64,000 nt of DNA from contig NZ_CP139300.1 of the NCBI RefSeq assembly GCF_034093315.1, forward strand, positions 62,001 to 126,000. The letters run 5' to 3'. A program made the position numbers and the translations under genes. Numbering within the stretch: the first letter of the stretch is position 1; each line of letters starts with the position of its first letter. The notes beneath the pieces are model-generated. The model saw only the letters and a program-made list of their open reading frames with translations, was not told the DNA's origin and searched no databases. The DNA is from Prochlorococcus sp. MIT 1314 (GTDB lineage Bacteria > Cyanobacteriota > Cyanobacteriia > PCC-6307 > Cyanobiaceae). Below are positions 54,380-64,000 of the stretch, piece by piece.

Positions 54380-55558
54380 TTAATAATATTTAGAAATTGC
54401 TTTCTGAAGTCTACAAAGACCATCTTTTATTTTAACCTCGGAAGTTGCACATGAAATTCTAATACATTCATCAACCCCAAAAGCTTTTCCAGGTACAACA
54501 ACTAATCCGTAATCTTGAAGTGCTTTTTTGCAGAAATCAACAGAAGTAATTGAGGAGTTAGGTAATCTTGGAAATGCGTAAAATGCTCCATTAGGTTCTT
54601 GAATATGAATCCCATTTATATTTTTAAGGCCCTCATAGAGAAGACTTCTTCTTTGATCATAATGGCTGTTAATCATTGAGAAAAACTCATTATTTATTTT
54701 TAAAGCCTCCAAAGCACCTTTTTGAACAAAAGAACAAACATTACTTGTACTTTGACTTTGTAATGCTGAGGATGCTTTGATCACATCTTTGGGACCCACT
54801 AAATAACCTATTCTCCAGCCAGTCATAGCCCATCCTTTTGCAAATCCATTAATTATAAAAATTCTCTCTTTTAAGTCATTTGCTAATGAAGATAAACTGT
54901 AGTGATTAAAATCCTTTCTAAGGATTAGTTCGTAGATCTCATCAGAAAGAATATTGATATTTGGATTTTCTCTGGCTATATCAGCAATTTGCAATAATTC
55001 GTCCTTTGACATTACTCTTCCAGTAGGGTTATTGGGAGAATTGATAACTATAAATTTAGTTTTAGAGGAGATTTTAGACTTCAAATCTTTTATATTTATT
55101 TTAAATCCATCTTCAGCAGAAGAATTTGTAAAGATTGGATTTCCACCAGCCAACCTAACCATCTGGGGATAACTTAACCAATATGGAGCAGGTATGATAA
55201 CTTCGTCTCCTTCATTTAATAAAACTTGGAAAAGATTGTATATTGCTTGTTTGGCTCCATTGGTGACTATTACATTTTCAAATTCAATATTTAAGTTGTT
55301 TTGAATTTGAAATTTATTTGCAATTGCTTTTCGAAGATCTAAATTGCCCGCTGCAGGTCCGTACTTTGTGAATCCATCAAATATAGCTTTACTTGTAGCC
55401 TCTATAACTTCTTTTGGGGCATTGAAATCAGGTTCTCCAGCACTTAAATTGCAAATATCTACTCCTTCTGCAGCCAATTGATTTGCTTTGGCACTTATCT
55501 GTAATGTAAGTGAAGGCTGAATTGAAAGTGCCCTTTCAGATAAATTAACTTTACTCAT
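54380..55558 (-). CDS. aspC: aspartate/aromatic-type aminotransferase (class I)
   Basis: A 392-residue PLP enzyme, fold type I. NLSAGEPDFNAPKEV, NSPNNPTGRVMSKDE, the cofactor Asp in ILSDEIYE, the Schiff-base Lys in FAKGWAMTGWRIGYL and the C-terminal Arg in CIRISCATSE are all in place. The 1-gamma subgroup, which often uses aspartate and prephenate, is the closest guess. It lies just upstream of phnD on the same strand (14 bp). Confidence 0.93.
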   Translation of the reverse strand: MSKVNLSERALSIQPSLTLQISAKANQLAAEGVDICNLSAGEPDFNAPKEVIEATSKAIFDGFTKYGPAAGNLDLRKAIANKFQIQNNLNIEFENVIVTNGAKQAIYNLFQVLLNEGDEVIIPAPYWLSYPQMVRLAGGNPIFTNSSAEDGFKINIKDLKSKISSKTKFIVINSPNNPTGRVMSKDELLQIADIARENPNINILSDEIYELILRKDFNHYSLSSLANDLKERIFIINGFAKGWAMTGWRIGYLVGPKDVIKASSALQSQSTSNVCSFVQKGALEALKINNEFFSMINSHYDQRRSLLYEGLKNINGIHIQEPNGAFYAFPRLPNSSITSVDFCKKALQDYGLVVVPGKAFGVDECIRISCATSEVKIKDGLCRLQKAISKYY

Positions 55559-55715
55559 TGATTTTATAGCTTTTCAAATATGACTTTTAATAATGACAAA
55601 TGCATAAATTAAGAATAAGTAAAACTATCACAGAATGGTTAATTTTGGTTCATTTTCTTAATTTATTTTATTTTCATGTCTTGAGTTCTTAAGATAAAAA
55701 ATATTTTAATTTTTA

Positions 55716-56225
55716 TTGTCGGTGAAAAGCTTAGTTGTTGGGAGAGGAAGTGTATTTGCAGATTTGTTAATAATTGGTGAAGCACCTGGCGCACAGGAAG
55801 ACTTAGAGGGAAAACCTTATGTAGGTAAATCTGGTAAATTATTAAATGAATTATTGATAAAAGCTGGGATTGATTACAAGGAGGATGTTTATTTTTGTAA
55901 TGTAATTAAATGTCGTCCACCAAATAATAGAAAACCTACTACCAGAGAGATTAATATTCATAAACCTTGGTTATTCCAGCAAATAAAACTAATTGATCCT
56001 AAATTTATATTACTTACTGGTTCGACTGCTATGAAAGCTATTTTAGAAGTTAAAGATCCTATAAGTAATTTAAGAGGTCAATGGATTAAAAAAGATGGAA
56101 GAGAAATTATGGTAATTTTTCATCCATCTTATTTGTTGAGATTTCCTTCAAAAGAAATCAATAAACCTTATTATCTAACTTTAAAAGACCTAGAGAATGT
56201 AAGTGGTAAACTATATGCCTTATAA
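55716..56225 (+). CDS. family 4 uracil-DNA glycosylase, short and lacking most Fe-S cysteines
   Basis: A 169-residue glycosylase that removes uracil from DNA. Motif GEAPGAQEDLEGKPYVGKSG (motif 1) and IFHPSYLLRFPS (motif 2) are clear. Typical family 4 enzymes carry an N-terminal CxxC and two more Cys 16 residues apart for a [4Fe-4S] cluster. Here an in-frame stop at 55707 excludes an N-terminal CxxC, Cys66 in KCRPPNNR is kept, and the residue 16 further on is His82 (INIHKPW). The cluster is therefore probably absent. The start is a TTG. Confidence 0.88.
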   Translation: MSVKSLVVGRGSVFADLLIIGEAPGAQEDLEGKPYVGKSGKLLNELLIKAGIDYKEDVYFCNVIKCRPPNNRKPTTREINIHKPWLFQQIKLIDPKFILLTGSTAMKAILEVKDPISNLRGQWIKKDGREIMVIFHPSYLLRFPSKEINKPYYLTLKDLENVSGKLYAL

Positions 56226-56259
56226 TTTAATAAATCCTTTTTGAATATCAAGAATTTTA

Positions 56260-57477
56260 ATGTCATTAACTCAATCAAAAGAGGTTAATAGTCTCTCCAA
56301 AAGATATTCAACTCATATTCAAAGGAGGATAACTAGAACAGTAATGGTTGGTGATATAGCTATTGGAAGTGATTACCCAGTAAGAGTTCAATCTATGATC
56401 AATGAAGATACTATGGATGTTGAAAATGCTTACTTTGCGATCAAAAGACTTCATGATGTGGGTTGTGAAATAGTAAGATTAACAGTCCCTTCCTTAGCAC
56501 ATGCAAAGGCAGTAGGAGATATAAAAGAAAAATTATTAGAAAATAATATCAACACTCCCTTGGTTGCTGATGTTCATCATAACGGTATGAAAATTGCAAT
56601 GGAGGTTGCAAAGCATGTTGATAAAGTAAGAATTAATCCTGGGTTGTTTGTATTTGAAAAATCAGACCCAACAAGAACTGAATATACAGATGAAGAATTT
56701 GAAACTATTAAACAAACAATACTTAAAAGATTTACTCCTTTAGTGGAAGTTTTAAAGGCTAAAAACAAAGCTCTCAGGATTGGAGTTAATCATGGGTCTC
56801 TATCAGAGAGAATGCTTTTTACTTATGGAGATACTCCATTGGGAATGACAGAGTCTGCGATGGAGTTCGTGAAAATTTGTGATGAGCTTGATTTTCATAA
56901 CATAATTATTTCCATGAAAGCTTCTAGGGCCCCGGTCATGATGGCGGCTTACAGGATGATCGCAGATAGGCTTGACTTAGAAGGATATAATTATCCATTG
57001 CATTTAGGAGTGACGGAAGCTGGAGATGGCGATTATGGAAGAATTAAAAGTACTGCCGGAATCGGAACGCTTCTAGCAGAAGGATTAGGAGATACCATTA
57101 GGGTTTCTTTAACAGAAGCCCCAGAAAAGGAAATTCCAGTGTGCTATTCAATTTTGCAATCTTTAGGATTAAGAAAAACGATGGTTGAATACATAAGTTG
57201 CCCTAGTTGTGGTAGAACACTTTTCAATCTAGAAGAAGTCGTAGATAAAGTTAGGAATGCTACTTCCCATTTGACTGGTTTAGATATAGCAATAATGGGA
57301 TGTATAGTAAATGGGCCAGGTGAAATGGCAGATGCTGATTATGGTTATGTTGGGAAAGGCAAAGGAACTATTGCCCTCTATAGAAGGAAAGAAGAGATAA
57401 AAAGAGTCCCTGAAGACGAGGGGGTTAATGCTTTAATCCAACTTATTAAGGATGATGGGAAGTGGATCGATCCTTAA
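56260..57477 (+). CDS. ispG: 4-hydroxy-3-methylbut-2-enyl diphosphate synthase
   Basis: A 405-residue iron-sulfur enzyme of the MEP isoprenoid pathway. The TIM-barrel part shows [31 protein letters not shown] and VRINPG. The Cys that hold the cluster lie in [14 protein letters not shown] and [20 protein letters not shown]. It supplies precursors for chlorophyll and carotenoids. Confidence 0.97.
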
Positions 57478-57540
57478 GGATTTATCAAATTTAGAAACTA
57501 TAAATAAATTTTTTTTTTATAATATGGAAAAATTGATTCT

Positions 57541-58875
57541 TTGAAGATAAAGAAATTGCTTAAAAAAAATTTTATATTTTTGTTTGCGACAACCTTTTCT
57601 GGGATATTTTTTAGTAATTTTGCAGAAGCAACAGTTTTAAATAATAGTTATAAAGAAGTAATTGATCATGTTTGGCAAATTGTATATAGAGATTTTCTTG
57701 ATTCAAGTGGTAAATTTCAAAAGTCTAATTGGATTAAGCTAAGAAAAGAATTTTTATCAAAAACATATTCAGACAGCAATGAAGCCTATGATGCGATTAG
57801 AGATATGCTATCTAACTTAGATGATTCTTATACAAGATTTCTAGAGCCTAAGGAATTTAATCAAATGAGAATTGACACCTCTGGTGAATTAACTGGAGTT
57901 GGTATCCAAATAGTTAAAGATAAAGAATCTGATGATTTAATAATTATTTCTCCTATAGAGGACACACCTGCTTTTGATGCTGGAATTAAAGCTAGAGATA
58001 AAATATTATCTATAGATGATATTTCTACTGAAGGTATGAATATTGAGGATGCCGTGAAATTAATAAGAGGACAAAGAGGTACCAAAGTTAAACTTGAGAT
58101 TCTTAGAGGTTCTCAATCCTTTTTTAAGGTATTATTAAGAGAAAAGATTGAAATAAAATCAGTTTCGAGCAAGGTCAATCAAACCAAAAACGGTTTATTA
58201 ATTGGCTACGTAAGAATTAAACAATTTAATGCAAATGCATCAAGAGAGGTGAGAGATGCTATTAAGGATTTAGAAATAAAAAAAGTCGCAGGATATGTTC
58301 TTGACTTGAGAAGTAATCCTGGAGGTTTATTAGAGTCAAGCATTGATATCTCTAGACATTTTATTAATAAGGGAATAATAGTAAGCACATTAACTAAAGA
58401 TGGTTTAAAAGAAGTTAAAAGAGGGAACGGTCAAGCTCTAACAAAAAAACCTTTAGTAGTTTTAGTTAATGAGGGTTCTGCAAGTGCTAGTGAAATAGTT
58501 TCTGGTGCGATAAAAGATAACAAAAGAGGTAAGTTGGTTGGGAAGAAAACTTTTGGGAAAGGCCTAGTTCAATCTATGAGAACTTTAGTTGATGGTTCAG
58601 GGCTAACTGTTACAGTCGCTAAGTATTTAACTCCAAACGGCACTGATATAAATAAATCTGGAATCGCCCCAGATATAGAAGTAAGAATGAATATCAACCC
58701 TATTCTTCAAAGAGAGATTGGAACTAGAAAAGATAAGCAATATAAGGCAGGTGAAAAAGAGCTAATAAATATAATTAAAAGAAAAAATGAGATAAGTCAG
58801 TTTAACCCTTCCACTACAAACCTTAATGCATTCTTAAAAATTAATAAAAGAAATACAGTATTTTTATTAAATTAA
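57541..58875 (+). CDS. ctpA: C-terminal processing peptidase (S41, CtpA type)
   Basis: A 444-residue exported protease. Signal sequence residues 1-29 (KNFIFLFATTFSGIFFSNFAEA), PDZ domain about 95-170 (GVGIQIVKDKES, IIISPIEDTPAFDAGIKARDKIL), catalytic Ser in VNEGSASASEIVSGA and Lys in KKTFGKGLVQS. In cyanobacteria such enzymes process PsbA in the lumen. Whether this is CtpA, B or C is not decided. TTG start; the end overlaps nadA by 4 bp. Confidence 0.9.
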   Translation: MKIKKLLKKNFIFLFATTFSGIFFSNFAEATVLNNSYKEVIDHVWQIVYRDFLDSSGKFQKSNWIKLRKEFLSKTYSDSNEAYDAIRDMLSNLDDSYTRFLEPKEFNQMRIDTSGELTGVGIQIVKDKESDDLIIISPIEDTPAFDAGIKARDKILSIDDISTEGMNIEDAVKLIRGQRGTKVKLEILRGSQSFFKVLLREKIEIKSVSSKVNQTKNGLLIGYVRIKQFNANASREVRDAIKDLEIKKVAGYVLDLRSNPGGLLESSIDISRHFINKGIIVSTLTKDGLKEVKRGNGQALTKKPLVVLVNEGSASASEIVSGAIKDNKRGKLVGKKTFGKGLVQSMRTLVDGSGLTVTVAKYLTPNGTDINKSGIAPDIEVRMNINPILQREIGTRKDKQYKAGEKELINIIKRKNEISQFNPSTTNLNAFLKINKRNTVFLLN

Positions 58876-59786
58876 TTACTCATATCCAACATTCTTTTTA
58901 TTGGGACAGATGCTTTTCTTATTATTTCTGGGTCAAGTTCTATGGATGGTGAATTGTTTTTCAAACAATCAAGAATCTTTTCCAAAGTATTTAATTTCAT
59001 ATATGGACACTCGTTACATTTGCAACCCTCTATGTCTGGAACTTCAATAAAGATTTTATTAGGTTCTTTCTTCTTCATCTGGTGTATTATTCCAGGTTCA
59101 GTTAATACCATGAAAGTTTTAGATGGATCTTTGCTGACGAAATCAAGTAATTTACTGGTTGATCCAATGAAGTCTGAGAGAAGTAGTAAATTTTGACTAC
59201 ATTCAGGATGAGCAATGACTTTTGCTCCTGGATTTTGGTATTTTAATTTTAGTAGGGCTTCTTCACTAAATGATTCATGAACAATGCAGCTGCCGGGCCA
59301 TAATTTGAGATCCCTACCTGAATTTTTCTGAACCCATCTGCCAAGATTCTGATCGGGCGCAAAAATTATCTTTTTATCTTCAGGTATTTTTTTAACTAAT
59401 GAGACTGCATTACTGCTTGTACATATAAGATCACTTTGCGCTTTTACTTCCGCAGTGCAGTTTATGTAACTTACGACATAGTGGTCTGGATTCTGTTCTC
59501 TAAACTTTTGAAATTTGTCTGAAGGACAATCGTCTGCTAACGAGCATCCTGCGTCAATATCTGGAAGTAAGACTTTCTTGTTTGGGCTAAGTATTTTTGC
59601 GGTTTCAGCCATAAAGTGTACCCCGCAAAAAATTATTATATCTGCATCATTATTTGCAGCTTTCCTAGATAGATCTAATGAATCTCCAATAAAATCTGCA
59701 ATTTCTTGAATCTCTGGAGCTTGATAATAGTGCGCCAGAATAATGGCATTAGCTTTTCTGCAACGCTTCTTTATTTCAGAAATCAA
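58872..59786 (-). CDS. nadA: quinolinate synthase
   Basis: A 304-residue [4Fe-4S] enzyme of NAD synthesis that condenses iminoaspartate with DHAP. The three-domain plan is visible: AIILAHYYQAPEIQEIADFIGDS, VLLPDIDAGCSLADDC, ICTSSNAV and EGCKCNECPYM, the Cys that hold the cluster. The TTG at 59786 is the first standard start, but the frame is open upstream (…TAKQKSVQNEEDL), so translation may start earlier from a rare codon. Confidence 0.93.
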   Translation of the reverse strand: MISEIKKRCRKANAIILAHYYQAPEIQEIADFIGDSLDLSRKAANNDADIIIFCGVHFMAETAKILSPNKKVLLPDIDAGCSLADDCPSDKFQKFREQNPDHYVVSYINCTAEVKAQSDLICTSSNAVSLVKKIPEDKKIIFAPDQNLGRWVQKNSGRDLKLWPGSCIVHESFSEEALLKLKYQNPGAKVIAHPECSQNLLLLSDFIGSTSKLLDFVSKDPSKTFMVLTEPGIIHQMKKKEPNKIFIEVPDIEGCKCNECPYMKLNTLEKILDCLKNNSPSIELDPEIIRKASVPIKRMLDMSN

Positions 59787-59889
59787 ATCCTCTTCATTTT
59801 GGACGGATTTCTGTTTTGCAGTAGAAGTTATACTGGTCAGGATTTAGAATATCTCTAAATAGATTATATGCCTTTAAACAGAAAAAATT

Positions 59890-60723
59890 CTGACAAATTT
59901 AAAAATTGCTATTGTTGGTGACTGTCATGGTCAATGGTCTGAATTAGACTTGAAGGTTTTATCGATTATCAAACCAAATATTGTTTTATTTGTTGGTGAT
60001 ATTTCTGATGGAAGTGTCAAAATAATTAAAAAAATCAATGAGATCAAAATTCCTACTTTTGTGATTTTAGGAAATCATGATAGAGGGAAAGATTCTAATG
60101 GCGAAACTCTCTCAAAGCAGATACGTGTTCTAGGTGAAAAATATTGTGCATGGGATTTGAAAATTTTTAATAATCAAATCAATTTATTGTCTGCGAGACC
60201 ATGTAGTTCTGGCGGAGGCTATTATCTTTCAAAAGAAGTTAAAAGTGTTTATGGACCTATCACCGAACAAGATTCAATAAATAAAATTATCGAATGTTCG
60301 GAAAAGACTGTTGAAGATATTCCTTTAATAATGATGTCTCATGCTGGCCCTTCGGGTTTAGGTTCACAAGCTAAAAGCATTTGTGGGAAAGACTGGAAAT
60401 TACCCTCTTTGGATTGGGGAGATAGAGATTTGTCTGTTGCTATCTCTCAAATACAAAAGAGAAGAAAAGTTGATCTTGTAATTTTTGGTCATATGCACAA
60501 TCGACTTAAAAGAAATCTTGGTTTAAGAGAGATGTTTAAAATTGATAGCAAAGGGACAATTTATTTCAATACTGCTGTAGTGCCAAGATATAAAACTGAT
60601 GAAGATGGGAAATTACTAATTAACTTTTCATGGATTGAGTTTGAAAAAAAGGAATTAAGAAATGTCTCTCACCGATGGTATTCAGAGTCTGGTGAAATTT
60701 GTGAAGAAGATAAATTTTTTTAG
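59890..60723 (+). CDS. metallophosphoesterase, non-canonical CTG (or ATT) start
   Basis: A 277-residue calcineurin-like phosphoesterase (TIGR04168 type). The first standard start is a TTG at 59950, but this would remove motif 1, GDCHGQW, which is coded in frame just upstream. The in-frame stop at 59875 leaves only ATT at 59887 or CTG at 59890 (MTNLKIAIVGDCHG) as starts. The other motifs are intact: FVGDISDG, LGNHDRG, MSHAGPSG and FGHMHNR. The substrate is unknown. Divergent from nadA. Confidence 0.85.
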   Translation: MTNLKIAIVGDCHGQWSELDLKVLSIIKPNIVLFVGDISDGSVKIIKKINEIKIPTFVILGNHDRGKDSNGETLSKQIRVLGEKYCAWDLKIFNNQINLLSARPCSSGGGYYLSKEVKSVYGPITEQDSINKIIECSEKTVEDIPLIMMSHAGPSGLGSQAKSICGKDWKLPSLDWGDRDLSVAISQIQKRRKVDLVIFGHMHNRLKRNLGLREMFKIDSKGTIYFNTAVVPRYKTDEDGKLLINFSWIEFEKKELRNVSHRWYSESGEICEEDKFF

Positions 60724-60746
60724 GATTTGATATTTTTGTTTATATT

Positions 60747-61544
60747 TTAAGTATTTTTTGGCTTTTCATATCTTGAAAATAATGTTTGAGACAAGATGTA
60801 ACCCGCAATTCCTGCGGCTGTAAAAGCTAAACCATTTTTAAATAAAGGTAATAAATCATTTGTTCTGGATATTATCGGTGCTAAACCAAAAATTCCAAAT
60901 AACATTCCCCATAAAGGAGAAAGAAGAGCTAAAAATCCAATTGATATGACTTGACCTTCTTTTCTTGGAGCAGATGCAAAACCTGCTACTAAACCTCCAA
61001 GAATAGATGTACATAAAGTCCAAATATATTGCTCTTTGGGTAGGCCAGGGACAACTTGGCATCCTCCTCTTTCGAGGCAAATCTTTACTGAATCAATTGC
61101 ATCTAATACTGCACCATCCTCACCGTGATCTTTAACATAGTATTGGTTGCCAAATCTTGTTTGAAGTTCAACCCAAAATAACCTTGGCATAAAATTAAAA
61201 TAAGCCTCTCCGACGTTAAAGTTCAGCAAATTTCCCCCTCTAGGATCCGCAACTATCAACAAACTTGTTTCATCTAAATCCCAATAGTCCTTTATAGCGC
61301 TACCAGGAGAACTTTCAAACTGAGATAAATATTTAATTTTCCACCCACTTTCAATTTCTAGATTATTGAGCTTTTCCTCTAAAGATTTTTTCTGATTAGG
61401 GCTTAATGTTTTAGCTAAATCAATTACTGGTGTTTTTTCTTCTGGTAAGAGATTTGGATTATTTATAGCGAAAACGGGTTTATGTGAAATTAAAACTAAT
61501 ATAGATAGAAATATTCCTAATAAATAGTTAATCTTTGAAGGCAT
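60747..61544 (-). CDS. TPM-domain protein, Psb32-like
   Basis: A 265-residue protein with signal peptide (residues 1-26, VFA-IN). The TPM (phosphatase-like) domain covers about 37-165: PVIDLAKTLSPNQKKSLEEKL and LLIVADPRGGNLLNFNVGEAYF. Two or three membrane segments follow (about 185-255). Psb32, a plastid/cyanobacterial relative, helps photosystem II repair. CLERGGCQVVPGL carries a Cys pair near the membrane part. Confidence 0.83.
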   Translation of the reverse strand: MPSKINYLLGIFLSILVLISHKPVFAINNPNLLPEEKTPVIDLAKTLSPNQKKSLEEKLNNLEIESGWKIKYLSQFESSPGSAIKDYWDLDETSLLIVADPRGGNLLNFNVGEAYFNFMPRLFWVELQTRFGNQYYVKDHGEDGAVLDAIDSVKICLERGGCQVVPGLPKEQYIWTLCTSILGGLVAGFASAPRKEGQVISIGFLALLSPLWGMLFGIFGLAPIISRTNDLLPLFKNGLAFTAAGIAGYILSQTLFSRYEKPKNT

Positions 61545-61575
61545 AAATAAGTTCTTTCTTTTTATATTTTCGCCG

Positions 61576-62766
61576 ATGAATAGCTTACCCGCGAATAATC
61601 CAGATTGGTTAGTAAAAAAAATAATAAAAATGGGTGGGACTATAAGTTTTTATGACTTTATGAATTTCGCATTAAATGATCCTATTAATGGTTATTACGG
61701 CAGCGGTAAAGCTCAGTTAGGCGTTCGAGGAGATTTTGTCACATCACCCTCTTTATCTGATGATTTTGCTTTTTTGGTGGCTAAACAAATAGAAGATTGG
61801 TTGATTCAGTTCAAAAATAGTTTTTTATCTAATCATAAATTAGCTGTAATTGAATTTGGAGCAGGAGATGGAAGCTTTATGAGTGGATTAATTAAATATT
61901 TTTTAGAAAATAACAAGAATTTTTTGAAAGGAGTTTCTTTTGTAATTATTGAACCTAATGAAGGGATGGTAGAAAAACAAAAAAATAAATTGGAAGATTT
62001 TTTAAACTTAGGCATTGATATTTTATGGAAAGGTTTGGAAGAAGTAGAGGAAAATAATATAAATGGAATAGTTCTTGCAAATGAGGTTTTAGATGCTTTG
62101 CCAGTAGAGAGAATAACCTTCTCAAAAGGAAAATTACTTCGACAAGCAGTTTCCATAGACAAAAAATCTCATAAATTATATTTTGATGAAATGCCAATTA
62201 TAAGTGAATTGAGAAAAAGTATTGAACTTGCTAAAAGTGAGTTGGGAATTACTATTCCGCCTGAAGATGCTCCTGAAGGATGGACGACAGAATGGCATAT
62301 AGATAACTCAAAATGGTTAAAAGCTATTTATCAAAAAATTAATAATGGTATTTTATTGATAATTGATTACGCTAAAGAAGCCCAAAAATACTACACCTCC
62401 AAGAATTCTGATGGGACGATAGTTTCTTATGAAAATCAAAAAATGACGAATAATGTCCTAGATTCTCCTGGGAATTGCGATTTAACATCTCATGTGTGCA
62501 TAGAAACTTTAATTAATGATGCTGAGACTCTTGGATTTGATACTGTTGGAATAACTAAACAAGGAGAGGCTTTGTTGGCACTTGGATTGGCAGAGAGACT
62601 TTATGGGATTCAGAAAGAAATTAAAGAGGATTTATCAAATGCCCTTCTAAGAAGAGAGGCATTACTTAGACTCGTTGATCCTATTTGTTTAGGTGATTTT
62701 AAGTGGTTTGTTTTTAAAAAGTTTAATAAGAAGGAAATGAATATAAATTCAACCTGTTTGCGTTAA
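61576..62766 (+). CDS. MidA/NDUFAF7-type SAM-dependent methyltransferase
   Basis: A 396-residue protein of the DUF185 family. [18 protein letters not shown] and [21 protein letters not shown] are the N-terminal signatures, and [16 protein letters not shown] the SAM-binding loop; [12 protein letters not shown] follows. The mitochondrial relative NDUFAF7 methylates an arginine in complex I; the target here is unknown. Its end overlaps aroB by 4 bp. Confidence 0.88.
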   Translation: MNSLPANNPDWLVKKIIKMGGTISFYDFMNFALNDPINGYYGSGKAQLGVRGDFVTSPSLSDDFAFLVAKQIEDWLIQFKNSFLSNHKLAVIEFGAGDGSFMSGLIKYFLENNKNFLKGVSFVIIEPNEGMVEKQKNKLEDFLNLGIDILWKGLEEVEENNINGIVLANEVLDALPVERITFSKGKLLRQAVSIDKKSHKLYFDEMPIISELRKSIELAKSELGITIPPEDAPEGWTTEWHIDNSKWLKAIYQKINNGILLIIDYAKEAQKYYTSKNSDGTIVSYENQKMTNNVLDSPGNCDLTSHVCIETLINDAETLGFDTVGITKQGEALLALGLAERLYGIQKEIKEDLSNALLRREALLRLVDPICLGDFKWFVFKKFNKKEMNINSTCLR

Positions 62767-63854
62767 CAAAAAAACTTTAAAAATAATGAATCTTCTACGT
62801 CATCATATATATCAACAGCTCCAATTTCTTTCGGTAATATAAATCTCATTTTGCCATCACGAACTTTTTTATCGCCCATAAGTATTGTTAGAACCTCTTT
62901 TTTATTTATTTTGGGGATCTCGGTAGGAAGATCGTAACTCTTCAAAAGATTCTTCTGTCTCTCTAATTCTTCTTTAGACCATAACCCTTTCTCAATTGCT
63001 ATTTTTCCCGCAATATTCATACCAATTGATATTGCCTCTCCATGTAGAAATTTGCCGTATCCACATAAATTTTCAATAACGTGACCAAAAGAATGACCAT
63101 AATTCAATATTGCTCTAACACCATTCTCATGTTCGTCTTGTGAAACAATATGAGACTTTGTTTTAATAGATCTATTAATTATAGTAATTAGATATTCATT
63201 TTTAAGATTTATAAGTTCATTTTTGTTTTTTTCAATTTCTAAGTATTCGAAAAGTTCTTTATCTCTTATTACACCGTATTTTATTACTTCGGCCATGCCT
63301 GCACTAAATTCTCTTTTGGGCAAACTTTTTAAAGTTTCTGGATCAATAAAAACTGCTTTAGGTTGATTGAAAGCTCCAATTAAATTCTTACCTTTTGGAT
63401 GATTTACTCCTGTTTTTCCTCCCACAGATGAATCAACCATTGATAATAATGTTGTTGGAATCTGAATATATTCGATACCTCTCAGCCAAGTCGCAGCTGC
63501 AAAACCACTTACATCTCCAACAATTCCTCCTCCAAGGGCAATAATTATTGAATTTCTATCTAAGCCAAATTCAAATGCTACATCATATATTTCACTTAAG
63601 GTTTTTAAGTTTTTATATGATTCTCCAGCCTTGATAAGGAACATTTTGGCCTGAAATTTATTTTCTTTTAAATTATTTAAAAATTTTTCTCCATACAAAT
63701 TTGATATTTCTTCATTTGAAATCACAAGTATTTTTCTATTATTTGTTATTCCAATTTTTAAAAGTTCTTCGCTGATATTATTCAGTATCCCTGCTTCTAG
63801 AGTTACTTCGTATGACTTATTACCTAATGGGACTAATATTTTTCTCTTATTCAC
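62763..63854 (-). CDS. aroB: 3-dehydroquinate synthase
   Basis: A 363-residue NAD- and metal-dependent enzyme, the second step of the shikimate pathway. [21 protein letters not shown] is the NAD-binding signature, [20 protein letters not shown] and [12 protein letters not shown] (metal His) follow, as does [10 protein letters not shown]. It starts with GTG. Confidence 0.97.
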   Translation of the reverse strand: MNKRKILVPLGNKSYEVTLEAGILNNISEELLKIGITNNRKILVISNEEISNLYGEKFLNNLKENKFQAKMFLIKAGESYKNLKTLSEIYDVAFEFGLDRNSIIIALGGGIVGDVSGFAAATWLRGIEYIQIPTTLLSMVDSSVGGKTGVNHPKGKNLIGAFNQPKAVFIDPETLKSLPKREFSAGMAEVIKYGVIRDKELFEYLEIEKNKNELINLKNEYLITIINRSIKTKSHIVSQDEHENGVRAILNYGHSFGHVIENLCGYGKFLHGEAISIGMNIAGKIAIEKGLWSKEELERQKNLLKSYDLPTEIPKINKKEVLTILMGDKKVRDGKMRFILPKEIGAVDIYDDVEDSLFLKFFC

Positions 63855-64000
63855 AATTGATTACCTATTTAAAATTTATAAATATTTGGTATTAAATACT
63901 TTATATATTAGCAAAATCTAAGCTCCAGATCCTTAAAAATTCAGTTGTTAAGAATTGCAAATGGTAATAAAATCATGCTATGAGTTTTAAAAAAAATATA

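Overview
The window is almost certainly chromosomal DNA of a high-light-adapted Prochlorococcus. It is very AT-rich, many genes start with TTG or GTG, and the spacers are short. It carries a Pcb divinyl-chlorophyll a/b antenna gene, a CrtL-type lycopene cyclase, an ArsS-type radical SAM protein, a B12-dependent ribonucleotide reductase and many small picocyanobacterial families (DUF3721, DUF2811, DUF3531, DUF4278, CPP1-like, Tic20-like). I recognise the order pcb - gltS - small ORF - GST - GIY-YIG protein - SDR - lycopene cyclase as that of cultured high-light strains.

Layout. 1-3.1 kb: tail of a DnaQ-like exonuclease, a Gly-repeat DUF3721 protein, hisS and three small genes. 3.1-12 kb: pcb with a long leader, a GltS-type symporter, GST, a GIY-YIG/membrane fusion, an SDR, lycopene cyclase, a POR-like SDR and an MscS channel. 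12-17.8 kb: isochorismatase-like hydrolase, a Fur-family regulator, arsS, and a glucosylglycerol-phosphate phosphatase divergent from a GpsA-like dehydrogenase. 17.9-24.2 kb: methionine and sulfur genes (metY, metA, SulP permease), an FAD oxidase, and a long-form CbiX chelatase with an iron-sulfur motif and His-rich tail. 24.2-32.6 kb: DUF2811, a GMC oxidoreductase, a pentapeptide-repeat protein, a ribbon-helix-helix gene paired with a small gene behind a palindrome cluster, glyoxalase I, Tic20-like, and a run of small membrane and exported proteins ending in a methyltransferase.

32.7-39.9 kb is the accessory part. It lies between an intact tRNA-Ser(UGA) and a remnant of the same tRNA that carries only the 5' half and a little upstream flank. 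This is the footprint of an element that recombined at the anticodon loop. Nearly every cargo protein has an N-terminal signal sequence. Two are divergent paralogues of each other, one carries tandem domains that look like the LPP20/FlgT-N type, and one is a trypsin-fold protein with TPR-like repeats whose catalytic serine is replaced by aspartate. No integrase is left. This envelope-directed set is the best candidate for an undescribed system here.

40-64 kb returns to core genome: two tiny genes including a DUF4278 protein with an overlapping leader peptide, nrdJ, prfC, a CPP1-like protein, hslO, an ABC ATPase, rsmE, a DUF92/VTE6-like kinase, an SGNH hydrolase, a phnD-phnC-phnE phosphite/phosphonate-type transporter, an aspartate-family aminotransferase, a family 4 uracil-DNA glycosylase that lacks most of its iron-sulfur cysteines, ispG, a CtpA-type protease, nadA, a metallophosphoesterase with a non-canonical start, a TPM-domain protein, a MidA-type methyltransferase and aroB. 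CbiX (cobalamin synthesis) and NrdJ (cobalamin use) are metabolically linked, as are metY, metA and the SulP permease.
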